From Lichina pygmaea (taxonomy: Eukaryota; Ascomycota; Lichinomycetes; Lichinales; Lichinaceae): a stretch of DNA of 64,000 nt. Positions within the stretch are counted from its first letter, which is position 1; every line of letters starts with the position of its first letter. The position numbers and the translations under genes were made by a program. The notes beneath the pieces are model-generated. The model saw nothing but the letters and a program-made list of their open reading frames with translations, was not told the origin of the DNA and did no database searches. Shown in pieces: positions 34,011 through 46,249 of the stretch. The DNA lies in NCBI GenBank assembly GCA_963422465.1, contig OY730171.1:3038001-3102000 (forward strand), written 5' to 3'.

Positions 34011-34199
34011 TAGCATGCTCAAGTCCATGGGCGAGGTGTACGCAGCATTGACTGTAGGTCCTCAGGAACAATAGGTCAAAGGTACGAATATCACAACAAG
34101 GGTGGCTTGTGTGACCGCATAAGACGTTCCTCGCGTAAACCGAGTTTCTCCGTTTCCTCAGCCCTGTTTTAACTCATCCTTGCTCGCCGGAATAGACTC

Positions 34200-35548
34200 A
34201 TGGCAGACCCCAAGACACGGGACACTGCACCACTACCATCGACGACGACCGAGGCGACACAAGAAGCGGCGGTCGACGACGACGGCGAAGAAGAAGAAGG
34301 AGAAGAAGAGTATCGTTCGTCCGAGGACGAAGACTACGACCCGGATTCGGCCAAGGGAAATGAAGACGGACAGGGCGAGGCCAGCAGCAGCTCCGCGGAC
34401 GAGGTTGGCGACGACACGGCGCTTCCGTCGGAGTCTCTGGCACAGGGGGGCAGAAAGAAGCGTAAGGGCGCCGATGAGGGCGACGCCGTGCTAGATGCAG
34501 CCAACGCTACCGAGGCGGACGGCTCTCGCAGGATAAAGCGCCCGAGAGGCCGTGCGAGCGACTCGGACGACGAGCATGTTGCTGCCGCGGTAGACGAAGA
34601 CGAGGCAGGAGGCGAGGGAGGACTGGTCAAGACACGAGCGCAACGGGCAAAGGAGTGAGTGCCTCGACCGTGTGGCGGAGTAGCTATGTCGTCCTACGTC
34701 GAGGGCGTGCCCGAGCGACGAGCAGCGATTAGACTCGCTGATACGTGGGTCGGACTCGCAGGGGCAAAGAGAGAAAAGCGCTGGCGGACGCGACTGCGGC
34801 CACAGTGGACGTCGATGCGCTGTGGGCCAGCATGACCGGCTCGACGGCTCGGATCGAACGCGCAAGAGCGCCATCGTCTGCCCGCGTCTCGACCACCGAA
34901 TCCGCCGGGGCAGTCGGCGTGGGCGGACCGTCGTCGACACTGACCGCGACCGGCGCCGGACACGCGCAACGGGACGCGCCATCCGCGGCCACCAAGACCG
35001 ACGGCATAGGCGACGATGAGATGGTCACGATCAGGCGCACGTACGACTTCGCTGGCGAGACCATCTCGGAAGAGAAGGTCGTGGCCAGATCCTCCGCCGA
35101 GGCTCGTCTCTACCTAGAATCGCAGCGGACGAAGACGCAGGGAGACGTCGGCGGCGCGCCGCCCTCGTCGTCGCAACGATCCAAACCGGCCCTACGCCGT
35201 CCCAAGAAACGAATGTCCATGTTCGACACAAGCAACACCGCCAAACCGGCCCCCGAAACTGGCAACACTAACACCACCAACTCCGGCCCCGGCATCGGCT
35301 CTGGCACCGGCACCGGCACCTCGGCGCATCAAAAATCGTCGTCGTCGTCGTCTTCTTGGCAGACCCCGCCCGCGAAGCTGAACACGATCGAAAAGTCCAA
35401 GCTCGACTGGGCCGGCTTCGTCGACAAGGAAGGCATCAAGGACGATCTCGACGAATACGGCAGGGCCAAGGAAGGATATCTCGGTCGCATGGATTTCTTG
35501 TGCAGAGTCCATCAGAGGAGAGATGGTGATGCTCGAAGGGGGAATTGA
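34200..35548 (+). CDS. SWC5: SWR1-complex protein Swc5 (BCNT family)
   Basis: Two exons, 34200-34654 and 34762-35548 (phase 2), give 413 residues. The N-terminal half is acidic (EEEEGEEEYRSSEDEDYDPD), as in Swc5, where it binds H2A-H2B. The BCNT-C domain is at the C-terminus: KLNTIEKSKLDWAGFVDKEG then IKDDLDEYGRAKEGYLGRMDF. Preceding it is the conserved segment TIRRTYDFAGETISEEKVV. Swc5 is needed for the SWR1 complex to exchange H2A for H2A.Z. A Ser run and a Thr/Gly repeat lie between the two conserved parts. The end is slightly atypical after MDFLCRV. It lies tail to tail with the F-box gene, about 470 bp apart. Confidence 0.94.
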
Positions 35549-35894
35549 ATCGTTTTCTTTTTCTTTTCCCCTTCTTTTTTCTTTAAGAAAAAAGAAGAAA
35601 GAAGATTTAGTGGCTCTTTGGGGGAAATGTTGGGGGGCATCGGGAAGGGAGTAATGGAGGGTGCTGTACTCGTAGGGTCAGAATATGTGACTTTGAGAAG
35701 TGAATTGAGCTGGCTTGAGAACTGGAAAGTGGTAGATGGAATGGAGAGAGGAGAAAAAGTCAACAGAACTTGTTCGGTTGACGGTCGTCACGCACACGGC
35801 CAGTTCTTGGTCAACTTCATGTGGCTTTTCAGTAGATATCAAAGCTCTTCTGTGGTGAGCGGGTGCCAGCCTCTTCCACCACCGCCACCACAGA

Positions 35895-35895
<1 letters not shown>

Positions 35896-35934
<39 letters not shown>

Positions 35935-35992
35935 GTCATCGTCATCAACGTCATCAACGTCCTCGGTCTCGTGGTCATCATCGTCGTCGTCG
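35896..35992. repeat. (TCA)n/(TCG)n trinucleotide repeat
   Basis: An imperfect ATC/GTC run of about 97 bp between the convergent SWC5 and F-box genes (35549-36019). It would read as poly-Asp in one minus-strand frame, but that frame shows no other protein signal. The rest of the 470-bp gap shows nothing notable. Confidence 0.85.
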
Positions 35993-36019
35993 CCAATTAC
36001 ATGATCAAGAGGAAGATGC

Positions 36020-38240
36020 TCATCGATCAGCAACGGCTCGAACGATGCTGACCGTGCCTCGCCAATGCTCTCTCGCTCTAGCGGCGATGACGTCGTCGCT
36101 CGTTGGCGATGTTGTGGGCGGTGTCGGCAGAGGGAGCGCCTGACGGGGCGGTGTGAGAGGACGAGAGGAAGTCGACGCGGTGGCCGAGCTTCGAGCTGCG
36201 ACGACGGCCGCCGCGGCCGATCGGCGGTCGGTTCGGAAAGCGGTGAGTGCTTCAATCACGTCTTCTCCATCGTATTCCTCTTCGGGTGCATGTTCTCGCG
36301 GGGAGCTCGAAGGGGGGTTGTCCTGCTGGGGCAATGGGTGGGAATGTATTGTCGTGGGGTCGGCCTGGGGGTTGGAGACGCACTCGTCGACTGTTGGTTG
36401 TCGTGGCGGCGTGGCCGGAGTACAGCCGTGTTGCTGTTGCTCATGCTCATGGCTGTCGTGGTGGTGACGTGTCGTCGACGGTGACGACGATTCTTCCGAG
36501 AAGAACGAAAAGTCGTTGGCAGACGCTCGGACGAACGCGTCAGAGTCGTCGTCTTCGGTCACGGAAGATACCCCTGGAGGCCGCCCATATCGTGGCGCAG
36601 AGCGAGCCGCAGCCATCTCCAGCAGGATTGTTCGGAGACGCACTGGTCGATGTGGTCGGGTACGGGCGGCATCGCCAGCAGATCCTGCGCGTGCTTCTCG
36701 GGGTAGCGTGGCTTGGCTGGTGCCGCAAGCTTCAGCGGATTGCACCGCATGAGCACATCCCTTGATGAAGGCGACAAGTGCTGTGGCGACCAAGCGGCCG
36801 TGGGACGGGACGTCCGTGAGGACTAGCTTCTCGAGGAAGGAGATCTGGCCGGCCAGTCGATACGCATCCTGAGGAGTTGAGCTGTCGGAATTTGAGGGAG
36901 CAGAGTCCACCCGGAGTCCACACCCGGTCACCAGATGATGGCCGATTCGCAGTGAGACAAGACTGCTCCAGGCGTAGTCTCGCACGGCGGGGATCATGCT
37001 CTGGGTACTGATGGCCTGGCCGTGCTCTGTTGCAACATGGCCGGGCAAGATTGGCCTTGGGGGCTGGGGTACCAAGAGTCTACCAACATCCAAGACGCGC
37101 AGCCGAGAGGCTTTCAGGAGCTTCGTAGCTCCCTCGACGGATATTTGATTATTCGATATGTACAGATGGGTCAGACCGTCACCAGCACCTGGCGATGGAT
37201 CTGCCCGCCAGCCGCGTCTCAACCGTGCTGCGATGGATTGTGCATCGTCGTGCGTTCCTCGCTGGAAAAAGCCCACTGTAGCGCCCGCTCTTCCTGGCAC
37301 AGCAGTTCTGTCATCCTCGGCCGAGCCAGACGTGTCGTCGAGGGCCTCGGCTTGAGTGTACGCAGGAGGTGGAAAGCAGTAATCGACGAGCGCCTCGGCG
37401 CTCTCGTCACCGAGCGTATTTCCCCGCACGTCCAGGCTCCATATCCGAGTCCCGAGCGAGCGGACCAACATTTCCAGGCCAGCATTGACGAGGCTGATGT
37501 TGCGCAGCTTCAGAATCTCGACGTTTGGTATCGACATGGGAAACCGTCGCCAGAAGGACGATCCACGAAGACCTGGAATCGAAGAGACGTCAAGGAATAG
37601 CAAGCTCCGGAATCTTGAAGATAGCAATTCGGAGAGCGCGACTGGGACAATGTTCTGGCAGCCGCTGATATCAAGCAGTCGGCAACCGAATGACGAAGGG
37701 AATTGAGACGAATCCCGTGACTGCTTGAACACAGCCTTTTCCGGGTTGAGCAGCACCTGTATGGATGCGTGATCCAGAAACGGACATCCAGGCAAGACAA
37801 CTGAAGAGAGAGATGGCAAAGACGTCAACAAGATGAAAAACCACTCGTTGCGCAAGTGAACAGAAAGCTGGGTCTCCTGAGATAAGAGCCTGACTGTACG
37901 TGTACAGCTGCGAGCTCCGAGACGGGCCTTGCTGCGTGTGAGACAACGGACGAAGGCACTGAACATCTCTACTCGGTAGCAAGCACAGACCATGAGCGAT
38001 GCATGACATCCCCAGAGTACGCACAACACAGTACTGCCTGAGCGGCCATCACTCACGGTAGCCATCGCCATCTGGAGTCGCAAAGAGAGGGTCTTCCCAG
38101 AGCTGCGCCGTGAAGAGCTTGTTCCAGTGTCTGGAAACCAAACATGCTGCGTGGAGATCGCGGCTGTCGATGTATGGGCCGATGATGCCCCACGGATCCC
38201 TTGACACCGCTTCGGCATATGATGGAGGGACTTCGTCCAT
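36020..38240 (-). CDS. F-box protein with leucine-rich repeats
   Basis: Two exons, 38240-38057 and 37968-36020 (phase 1, 88-bp intron), give 710 residues. The F-box-like segment is at residues 12-50 (IIGPYIDSRDLHAACLVSRH, then WNKLFTAQLWEDPLF). Degenerate LRRs follow to about residue 330 (LLTSLPSLSSVVLPGCPFLD, RLLDISGCQNIVPVALSEL, FLDVSSIPGLRGSS, VEILKLRNISLVNAGLEML and LTHLYISNNQISVEGATKLL). The C-terminal third is Ser/Pro/Thr-rich with His and Gln runs and looks disordered. F-box/LRR proteins are substrate receptors of SCF ubiquitin ligases; the target is unknown. The start MDEVPPSYAEAVSRDPW also resembles a PPxY-type motif (PPSY), which could bind WW-domain ligases; that is inference. Confidence 0.88.
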
Positions 38241-39873
38241 GGTCGCCGACGGGGGCGAAATTAGGGAGACGAGGTGGTGGGTTTGGATCGAGGGTGTACG
38301 GTAATTTGTGGGTATGGTGGGGTATGTCGCTGTAGTCCCTAACGGGCTCTGAATGTTAGGGACGTACAGTAAGAGACTGCGGATGGCTCCAGTCCGGCGC
38401 TAAGACTAGTGGTCAGGATCGCTAGCTGTCGGACAGTGATTTGACTCGATCATTGTACCACCACATCAGCTTGCCTATTGAGTACAGTACTGTCAACCGG
38501 GGACTCTCTGCAGAGTTGCCGGAGGATTTGCAGGGGTATCGAGATCAGCCTTCCCCTGAGCGACGGCTAAATCGTTTGTCTGCACGTGACAGTCTGCAGA
38601 GTTTTCTCCTTCTTTGTCGTCGCTCCTAGATTTTAGTTAGGCCAGAGAGACAAATCTACACAGTTGACTGTTGTCAGCTAAAGCACCTCTCCACCAAGTT
38701 GACCGACTGTCGGCTCTCAAGTACCTTGACAGGCGACCTCTGACTTGCCCCCAAGTCATCAAGGAAAAAAAAAAATTCAAGACTTCCTGTAGAATCCAGT
38801 CTTTCGACTTCTCACCCAAATTACTGTACGGAGAAACTCTGTCCGTACCGCCTTGTGGGCCTCTCGTGATTACCGTACTGTATCCAAAGAACCTGCAGGA
38901 AGCTCTAAAACACCAACTGCGTAACAGTCACCTCTCACGTCTCACACTTGATCATAGAATCAAGTGAGCTTCGTCTAGCAGGGCTTGGAGTAACATGAAA
39001 TACAGCCATGCCAAGTCTAAACAAAGAGTAGCTCTTCCTTCTCTTGCTGAGCAAGCACGTAAACAAACAACACAGTACGAACAAAAGTGATTGCATACCC
39101 CCTTTCCTGGAGGTTTTATCAATGCTATCGAGAAGACTATTTCCTGGTCTCTGTCAGGACTTGTCGGTGACTGGGCGCCTAGTCAGTTGAAGTGGTGCTG
39201 ACTAGGCAGGTCACGCGCAGCCGCACCTATATATGCGAGTCGCGAGGTGTCGGACAGTTGCTCGCCACAGTAGCCTTTTAAGGTTCAAGAGCGCTGTAGC
39301 CCACTCGCGACGACTGCGTGTTACAGTCTCTGTCTGTGCATGTAGCAACTGAACAGTGAATTAACAGCTCAACAAGAAGAGAGAAGAAAGAAGAGCAACA
39401 AAACAAGGACAAGCAGAGGAGGAAGAACAAGAAGAATAAAAAGAAGAAAAAGAAGAAGAGAAGCAAGAAAAAGAGAGGTTCGAAAACACAACATGGGAGG
39501 ACAAGAACATGAAGGGGCTCGATCGAGAAAAATTAGGAGACGAGAAGGGTCTGATCAAAAAGCTTCCAAAGGGAAAGGGAACAAGAGGGGGGGAAAAGAA
39601 CAGAGAAAAAGAGGGGAAACGAATGAAGGAAGGAAAGACTACTGTGTTCGCCCAACCCATCCTCGTGAGGGTATCATAGACCTGACCCGAACGATGCGCC
39701 TCGACTGGAGTTTATCCCCCCTTCCCCCCAAAATGAACGCCGGTGGAAAGTGATGGAAGCCATGGGATGGAATGGAATAGGCTGGGATGACCGCCCCCAA
39801 AAGGAAAGAGACAAAGAAGAGTATGTCTTTTGTGCACTCCCTGTGTTCGTCCACTTCGAGGTCACGGCCTTGG
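38241..39873. other. Intergenic region with a polypurine tract
   Basis: About 1.6 kb between the F-box and SPT20 genes. From 39365 to 39640 the plus strand is overwhelmingly purine (GAAGAAG, GGGGAAAAG). GTAC motifs occur near 38363 and 38826. No reading frame with recognisable motifs. Confidence 0.55.
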
Positions 39874-41278
39874 TCAGTTCATTCCGTTCATGCCATTCAT
39901 GCCTCGACCTTGTGCATGCATTCCCGCGGCGCCGACGCCGGCGGCACCGCCCGCGCCTCGGCCCATCTGGTTCATCATGTGCTGCTGCTGCTGCAACTGC
40001 TGCAAAATCTGCTGCTGTTGCGGGTTCATGCGATTGGCGGTCGTGGCGGCTATCTGCTGCCTGAACTGGTTCCAGACCTGAATCGGGATGTTGCCGCCGT
40101 ATTGGCTGTTGAGCCGCTGCAGGAGTTGCTGGTTTCCCGGTCCGAGCCGCTGCAGGATCTGTTGATGCCCAGGTCCGAGCCGCTCGAAGAGTTGCCGCTG
40201 CGAGACGTGCGTCGGTTGCTGCGGCTGCACCGCAAGGTTGTGGGGAACGTTTCCTTGGCCGGCGGGGCCCTGCGGCAGATGCTGCTGCTGCTGTTGCTGG
40301 ACAGTGTTGTTCGCAAACTGCTGCATCTGCCGAGAGATGCTGAGGTTGTATAGCTGTTGTGCGTTCAGCTGTGTCGCTTGCTGCTGCTGCATGTTGGGAT
40401 TTCGCTGGTGAGCCTGAAGCGCGGCGATCTGCTCCGGACTCAGATGTTGCCCGTGAATGAGCCCGGATGCCTGCCCCTGCGCTACCTGTTGCGCTTGCTT
40501 GGCCGCCGCCACCGCCGCCGCATGCTGTTGCTGCTGCTGCTGCTGCTGCTGTTGTTGCTGTTGTTGGTGTTGCAGCTGCATCACCTGTCTCTGCTGGAAG
40601 GAAAACTGTGCACTCGTCATCTGAGGCGTTGCCGAGGCCATGACGCTGTTGCTCATGACGGGTGTGTGCGCCATGCTCGTCGGCGCCGGGCTGGCGTGGT
40701 TCATTCGCGGGGTCGGCGTCAAATGCCTCATTACGGGAGTGGCGTGTGGCATGTTTGGCGTCAGGTGAGCGTTGTGGGGTGTACCATTGCGGCTAGGGCC
40801 TTGCTGGCTTCGTTGGCTGATCGAATGCGCCATTGCCACTGCCATCTGGTGCTGGGCCGCAGAGGGTGGACGCTGGGGGCTGCCGGCGCCGGTGCTGGAT
40901 GAGCGGGCGTCCATGGGCACGCTCCCGACGTGCGTCGCGATGCCTTGCGTGAGCAACGGGGAGGAGTGTAGAGGCACATGCTGTACGGTGGGTGATGAGT
41001 GCTGAGTCTGTAGGCCATGCTGTATGTTGTTGAGATGCGAGTGCGTCATGACGCTGGTGGGCTGTGGATGGACATGTCCGTGATGTTGATTCGGATTCTG
41101 CGCGTGTTGCTGTGCGGCCGCGGCTCGTGCTGCCGCCGTCTGCTGCTGGCGGATCTGAGCCTCTCGTCGCTGCTGTAGCTGCAGCTGCTGTTGCTGTTGC
41201 TGCTGTTGCTGTAACTGCTGTTGCTGTAGCTGGAGTTGCTGCAGCTGGAGTTGCTGTTGCTGTTGCTGTTGTTGTTGC

Positions 41279-41336
<58 letters not shown>

Positions 41337-43178
41337 GCTGTTGCTGCTGCTGCTGCTGCTGATGTTGTTGTTGCACTTTTTGTTGCTGCACCTGTCGAGC
41401 GCGCTCTTCGAGATCCCGCACGCGATCCCTCTCAAATTGTTCCTGGTGCCGACGTTTGCCTTCCTCTGCCGCCGCAACTTTCTCCTTCTTGGCTGCTTCG
41501 TGCTTCATCTTGATGCCCTCGAGGACTTTGAACCGCGAGGAACTGAGCTCAAACGAGTTCGGACCGGCCGGACCGTCCGCCGCCGCAGACGTCGCCAGGT
41601 TAGCGGACGTCCCAGATAGCGAGGAGGCCTTTTCGTCCAAGATGAGCATGAAGCGTTCCTCCTCGGCGGCGAGCGCCTCGTCGGCGGCGACCTCTGCCAC
41701 CGTGCGTTTGCGGCTCTTCGGCGCTGGCGGTTTGCCCATGTGCAGCGGATCCTGCAGCGTACGCGATATCTTGGCGACGTCGCGCGGACCCTCTGCTGGT
41801 TCAAGGTAGAGCGGGGGCGCCCTACAACGCGTCAACTCCGCTTCGAGGGCACGGAAAGAAACATCATCGATCATCAGCTTCTGCCTCTTGTTCGGAGGGC
41901 CGCTGGAGCTGACGGTAGAAGGGACGGCCGACAGAGATGCCGATGAAGGAGGGATGGTGGCGGAAGTCGGAGTCGTGGTGCTCGACGGATGAGCAGGGTG
42001 CGAGGTCCTGTGGTTCGTGGACCGCGGGTCTGGGTTGAGGGCATAGAGGGTCATCTCGGTGTGCATCGACAGAGGCGTCGGGTGGAGGACGGTGGTGAAC
42101 ACCTTCGTGTCCTTGGAGCTGCCGGCTTCGGTATCTTTGGGTGCGGATCCATCTGCAAGAGCTTTGCCCAGCTTCCCTGACGGCCTTTGTGCGCTAGCTT
42201 TGCTTGTCTTAGAGCCTCCGGTCTTCTGCGATTCGACGGCGCTTCCGTTGGAACGACGATCCGTGGAGGCAGTGGTGGTCTGCGAGCTCGAGGGGAAAGG
42301 TACGTATGGAGACGGAGTGATATGCTCGTTGTAGTTGTGAATCGAGAACAGGGCCGACCTCTCATCCTTGGATGCCGAGGACCCGGCATTAGAATTCGAC
42401 GGAGCGTTGGAACGATGGTCGTGGATCCGAACGATTAGGCACCCTACGGAACCGCCCGAGTGAGTGTCCGCCCACCCAATCTCGACGTACGTGACTGAGC
42501 TCTCGACGTGACAGAGGATGGTCGAGGAGGAGACCAACCATCATAGAACCTGACGTTCGAACCGATTAACTCTTCGAGCATGTCATGAGGAATGGTAGAT
42601 GCCCGGACGTGATCCAGAAACAACTTCATAGGCGAGCTGTAGCCAAAGCTGCCATCTTGCTGATCGAATCGAAAGTAGGAGGGGTGAAGGTGAACGACCA
42701 AGGACGGAGTGACGCCTCTGAACTTGCGCAGGATATAGGCAGTGGTTCGAACTGGCGAGACGCGTCGAGTCAGCAGTCGGCCTATCATGCGTCGGTGATG
42801 GAGGGGCGCGGTACCATATGGCTGGGGCGGCAGCTTCTTCGGCATCCTACGCCGTTCTTGCTCAGACGCATCCGTTGCCGTGCCCTTGGCCGCCAGACTG
42901 TCCCTACGAACAGCACGGCCTGACGGGTCCGTTGTCCTATGTGTGTCCTTGCGCTGGCGGGCACCGGCCCGTGGGGTAACACCGTTGATGGCGAAATTGC
43001 CGGCGTTCGAGACTGGATTTGCCGCTTGCCTGTGCTCGGAGGGAGGCCGTTTCGAAGATAACAAAGGCGACGGCGACGACTGCACCGAATGCACGCCGTT
43101 GACCATCGCCGTCGCCGCTGTCTGAAGCGACGGCGGAGGGGGGCGCTTCATCTTGGTCGCACCAGTCGAGACTACCAT
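39874..43178 (-). CDS. SPT20: SAGA complex subunit Spt20
   Basis: Two exons, 43178-42539 and 42443-39874 (phase 1, 95-bp intron with donor GTTGGT), give 1069 residues. The Spt20 domain spans the junction: AYILRKFRGVTPSLVVHLHP, YFRFDQQDGSFGYSSPMKLF, STIPHDMLEELIGSNVRFYD and GCLIVRIHDHRS. After a Ser/Pro-rich stretch and a basic segment (PPNKRQKLMIDD) comes a charged helix, then a very long glutamine region (residues about 563-641), more Gln/His/Met-rich sequence and a second Gln run near 836-854. Spt20 scaffolds the SAGA histone acetyltransferase complex and links it to TBP and activators. An earlier exon cannot be excluded; 43178 is a plausible ATG, and MKRPPPPS ten codons later is an alternative. 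Confidence 0.93.
41160..41395 (-). repeat. Poly-glutamine coding repeat in SPT20
   Basis: CAG/CAA tract of about 235 bp (CTG/TTG on the plus strand), including a run of roughly 20 CAA codons near 41266-41337. Leu is inserted in parts. Read in other frames it gives long Leu, Val or Asn runs on either strand, which are shadows. Confidence 0.95.
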
Positions 43179-44010
43179 CGGTATCGAGCCGGGTTGCGTT
43201 GGCGTTGACCTTCCTGCTCTTCTCCACAGCGGCGCGAGAAGGTATAAGGGTCAAGGAGAACCATCGGTGAGAGATGTGCCAGCTAGAGCCGCCGCGTCTT
43301 TGAATTTTGATATTGAACCAAGGCTTTCGAACCTCGCGGTCGCTAGGCAGGCAGTGGCAGTGCACGATCGCGATCGCCTCGGTTTCGATCAAGTGTGTGC
43401 TCTGCGCCCCAGCAACCAGGGCCACGATGACCTCACGGATCAAGACTCATTTCATGACGGTGCGAGTGTTCGACTGACACGTCACCTGGCCAGGATAGAT
43501 GTACCTCGAGTCTCGATGCTAATGGCCCTTGACTGCCACGGACTGCGTTGCAGTAGTTGAAGTGCGAGTTGCGTCATGGGACTCATCCGCCCCCTCTAAT
43601 CCTGCGATGATGTTAATTCAGATGTGGAAGGGAATCACACTGTTTGGCCTCACTACGGTAGGGTGGCGAAGCCTGGATTTAGGCGAAGGATGCAGGCCAA
43701 AAGAGCTTGGACATTAGGCTCTTTGCAAGATGCGGGGGCGAGGCCAACAAGATCTACCCCCTCGTGCCCCTATGATGAAGCTTGAATCCAGCCCTAAAGC
43801 AAACTTAGACCGCCTGTTCACCTGAAACCCGCCCGGGAAAACAGTGAACATGAGAAGGCAGTTGCAATTACGGGGGTTCCAGAGCTGCGATAAACGTCTC
43901 TTCTGATAACCCAGCGATGCATCTCCCGCCAGCCACCAAGGAGCATCTCGTACACCAGGAGTAAAAACCTTTTCAGGAGAACCAGAGCAGTCCTTTCGGC
44001 AGTAGCGCGC
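43179..44010. other. Intergenic region
   Basis: About 830 bp upstream of SPT20 and downstream of the Pex22-like gene. It must contain the SPT20 promoter and 5' UTR. No gene or strong repeat seen. Confidence 0.5.
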
Positions 44011-45482
44011 TCAGTCGTGACCCTGCACTCTCCGCCTCCAGTCTTCTCCGATGCGCAGGCTGTCGACGACATTGACGCCCTTGCCCAACCGTACCCGATC
44101 TCCTTTCTGCCACCACTTCTCCGAACTCTCCGTGTCGCGTGCTCCCTCGTCATCGCTGTCCACGAGACCCCCGTGCCCGCCCTCGGCGCCAACAACAACG
44201 ACGATCTGACCAACCCAGCCAGACATATGCGTCACCGCCTCGCCCGTGATGCCCGTCAGGGACTCCTGGATGTAGACCGTCGCTGGCGCCAGATGCCGTA
44301 GGATATGTACATGGCCGTTGGGAACGGTGAACGGAAGGATCATGGTGTTGTTCTCGACGAGGGCTTGGGCACGTTCGTAGACGGCTTGGAACGGCGAGCT
44401 GGATCCGTCGTCCTGTTTGGCATCAGTCGCATGGCCAGCGCCGACGAAGAGCATACTGCCGGACTCCTGGCCGGCAGCGCCAAGTGCTCGGTCTGACTCC
44501 TCCAGAGGTGTTCGCGCATCGTCGTGGGCGATGTTGGAGAACGACGACGTGACCGAACCGGGAGGTCTCTGTGCACCAGGTCCTGAGAGAGGATGTTGTT
44601 TTAGATTGGGCGCGTAGATCAAGACGAAGAGTTGGATGGTCTCGTGGTCGACGTGGCTTGGGAAATATGACAAGATCGACTATTCACATGAACCGGTCAG
44701 CAGAGGAAACTAGACTCGAAAGATGGCGTACGCACGGCCTCTTCGGCGGAGGACATCTCATCTCCGCTGCGATCGCCGGTAGTCTCGCTCGCGACCACCA
44801 CGGCCACCACTCTCCGCCTTCCCTTCGCCCGATACTGCGTTGCCTGCTCGGACTTGACCTGTGAGTTGCCAGAGGCAGCGGCTTCACCCGCCACGCGTGG
44901 GATGAAGCCTCGTGCGGGAGCGTCTGCAAGAGCAACCGAGGAGGTTGTGGCGCCCAGCTCGCCACCGGGATCCCGTTCACCGCCTTCCTGTGCCCATCGA
45001 CTGTGGTCACCATAATCATCCTTTTCCTCTTCGCGGATGGAAGAGAGTGCGCCTTCGACGGCCGCACCAGCTGCAGTGACGCCGGCGACCACTCTCCTGC
45101 CGGCTTGGTCAAGGAGCTGCTGCGGGCTCGGGGATCTTCGGATCGCGCCGGACATGCGCGCCACGAAACCGGTGGATTGTTCTTGCGTAGCGGAAGCCTC
45201 AGCCCCGCCATCTCCCCAGTCCTCTGGCGGCCGCGTGCCGTCCACGGCTTGCCGCGCGCGGTGTTTCTTGTCGTCGTCTGAGCTGCTGGAGCTGGTCTCA
45301 TCATGCGCGTGCTCCTCATCGTGCGCATCCTCCTCATCGTGACGCTCGCTCCAGACCCAAGCAGATAGAGCCATCGTCGCGGCTACGACCGTCAGGCCAA
45401 GAGGGACCCAGTAGCTCAGCGCGCCTCGGCCATCGCGGGGTCGCCGCGTGTTGCGCCCATATCTCTCGTAGGGGTACGACAT
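44011..45482 (-). CDS. Pex22-like single-pass membrane protein
   Basis: Two exons, 45482-44736 and 44679-44011 (phase 0, 56-bp intron, donor GTGCGT), give 471 residues. A short basic N-terminus (MSYPYERYGRNTRRP) precedes one membrane segment at about residues 24-44, then an acidic linker, the conserved segment FVARMSGAIRRSPSPQQLLD, RRVVAGVTAAGAAVEGAL and the junction region RRVVAVVVASETTGD. The C-terminal half has ILSYFPSHVDHETIQLFVLI, YAPNLKQHPL, PNGHVHILRHLAPATVYIQE, GWVGQIVVVVGAEGGHGGLV and ends EDWRRRVQGHD. I recognise it as the filamentous-fungal family called peroxin-22-like, which would anchor the ubiquitin-conjugating enzyme Pex4 at peroxisomes. The recognition is from memory of the family pattern, so treat the peroxisomal role as tentative. 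Confidence 0.65.
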
Positions 45483-46057
45483 CTTGGCCAGCTCGTAGAA
45501 GCCTGCCTATGTCTGCTGAAGCAACGATATACCCTACTCGCGGCGTGCCCGGACGCGAGTTCGAGGTTATTGATATATCGAGAACCAGCCAGATGTTGTC
45601 GTCGCGAATGGCCGAGGCCGAGGTGCGTATGTACGTATGTACCTCTACCGCAAAGAGGTGCACGTCGCATGTACTGCACTCTGAACAAGACAAAAGAATC
45701 TCATCACTTTCCATAGCTTTCGCTAAAGATAGGCTCTCTTTGTTGACAGCTTACAATCAGCTGCCACTATCACACTTCTTGATGTACAGCCACATTAGGC
45801 TATGACTGCCTTTGTTAGGTCTTATTGTGGACTGACTTAAGTCATGAGAAGATAAGGCTTATTGATCATGCAGAACTATCAATCAGGTGTGGAAAAGAAT
45901 CTCTTTTGATCCTGGCATACCTGTCCCACAGAGGTACTGTGAACCGACAACCGGCCGGGAATGAGTGTCTTCATTCTAACTAAGAATCTAGGAGCGACGA
46001 CCAAGAAGGAGAAAACTCTGCACACCGTCACGTGCAGACAAACAATTTAGCCGTCAC
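45483..46057. other. Border between genes and the transposon island
   Basis: About 575 bp with TACGTATGTACC near 45636-45647. It contains the upstream region of the Pex22-like gene. No further feature is seen before the copia fossil. Confidence 0.45.
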
Positions 46058-46249
46058 TCAGGGGGAGGCTGATCTCTGAACCCCTGCAAATCCTCGGGCT
46101 ATCGACTCCCTGTCGAGTCCCTGGTTGACACCAATATACAGTGAATATTCTCTTCTCTCACGTGAACTTGGCTCTAGCAGCGAGCGAGGACTGGTCTTCT
46201 CACTCCTCCGGCTGACACACCCCCCCCAGTTCGAGCGAGCTGCGCAGCA

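Noticed and set aside
35860-36051. Poly-Asp or poly-Ile proteins around the TCA repeat
   Set aside because: Frames exist only because of the trinucleotide repeat between two convergent genes.
41064-41619. Long Leu- and Val-rich plus-strand frames
   Set aside because: Produced by the CTG/TTG strand of the SPT20 glutamine repeat.
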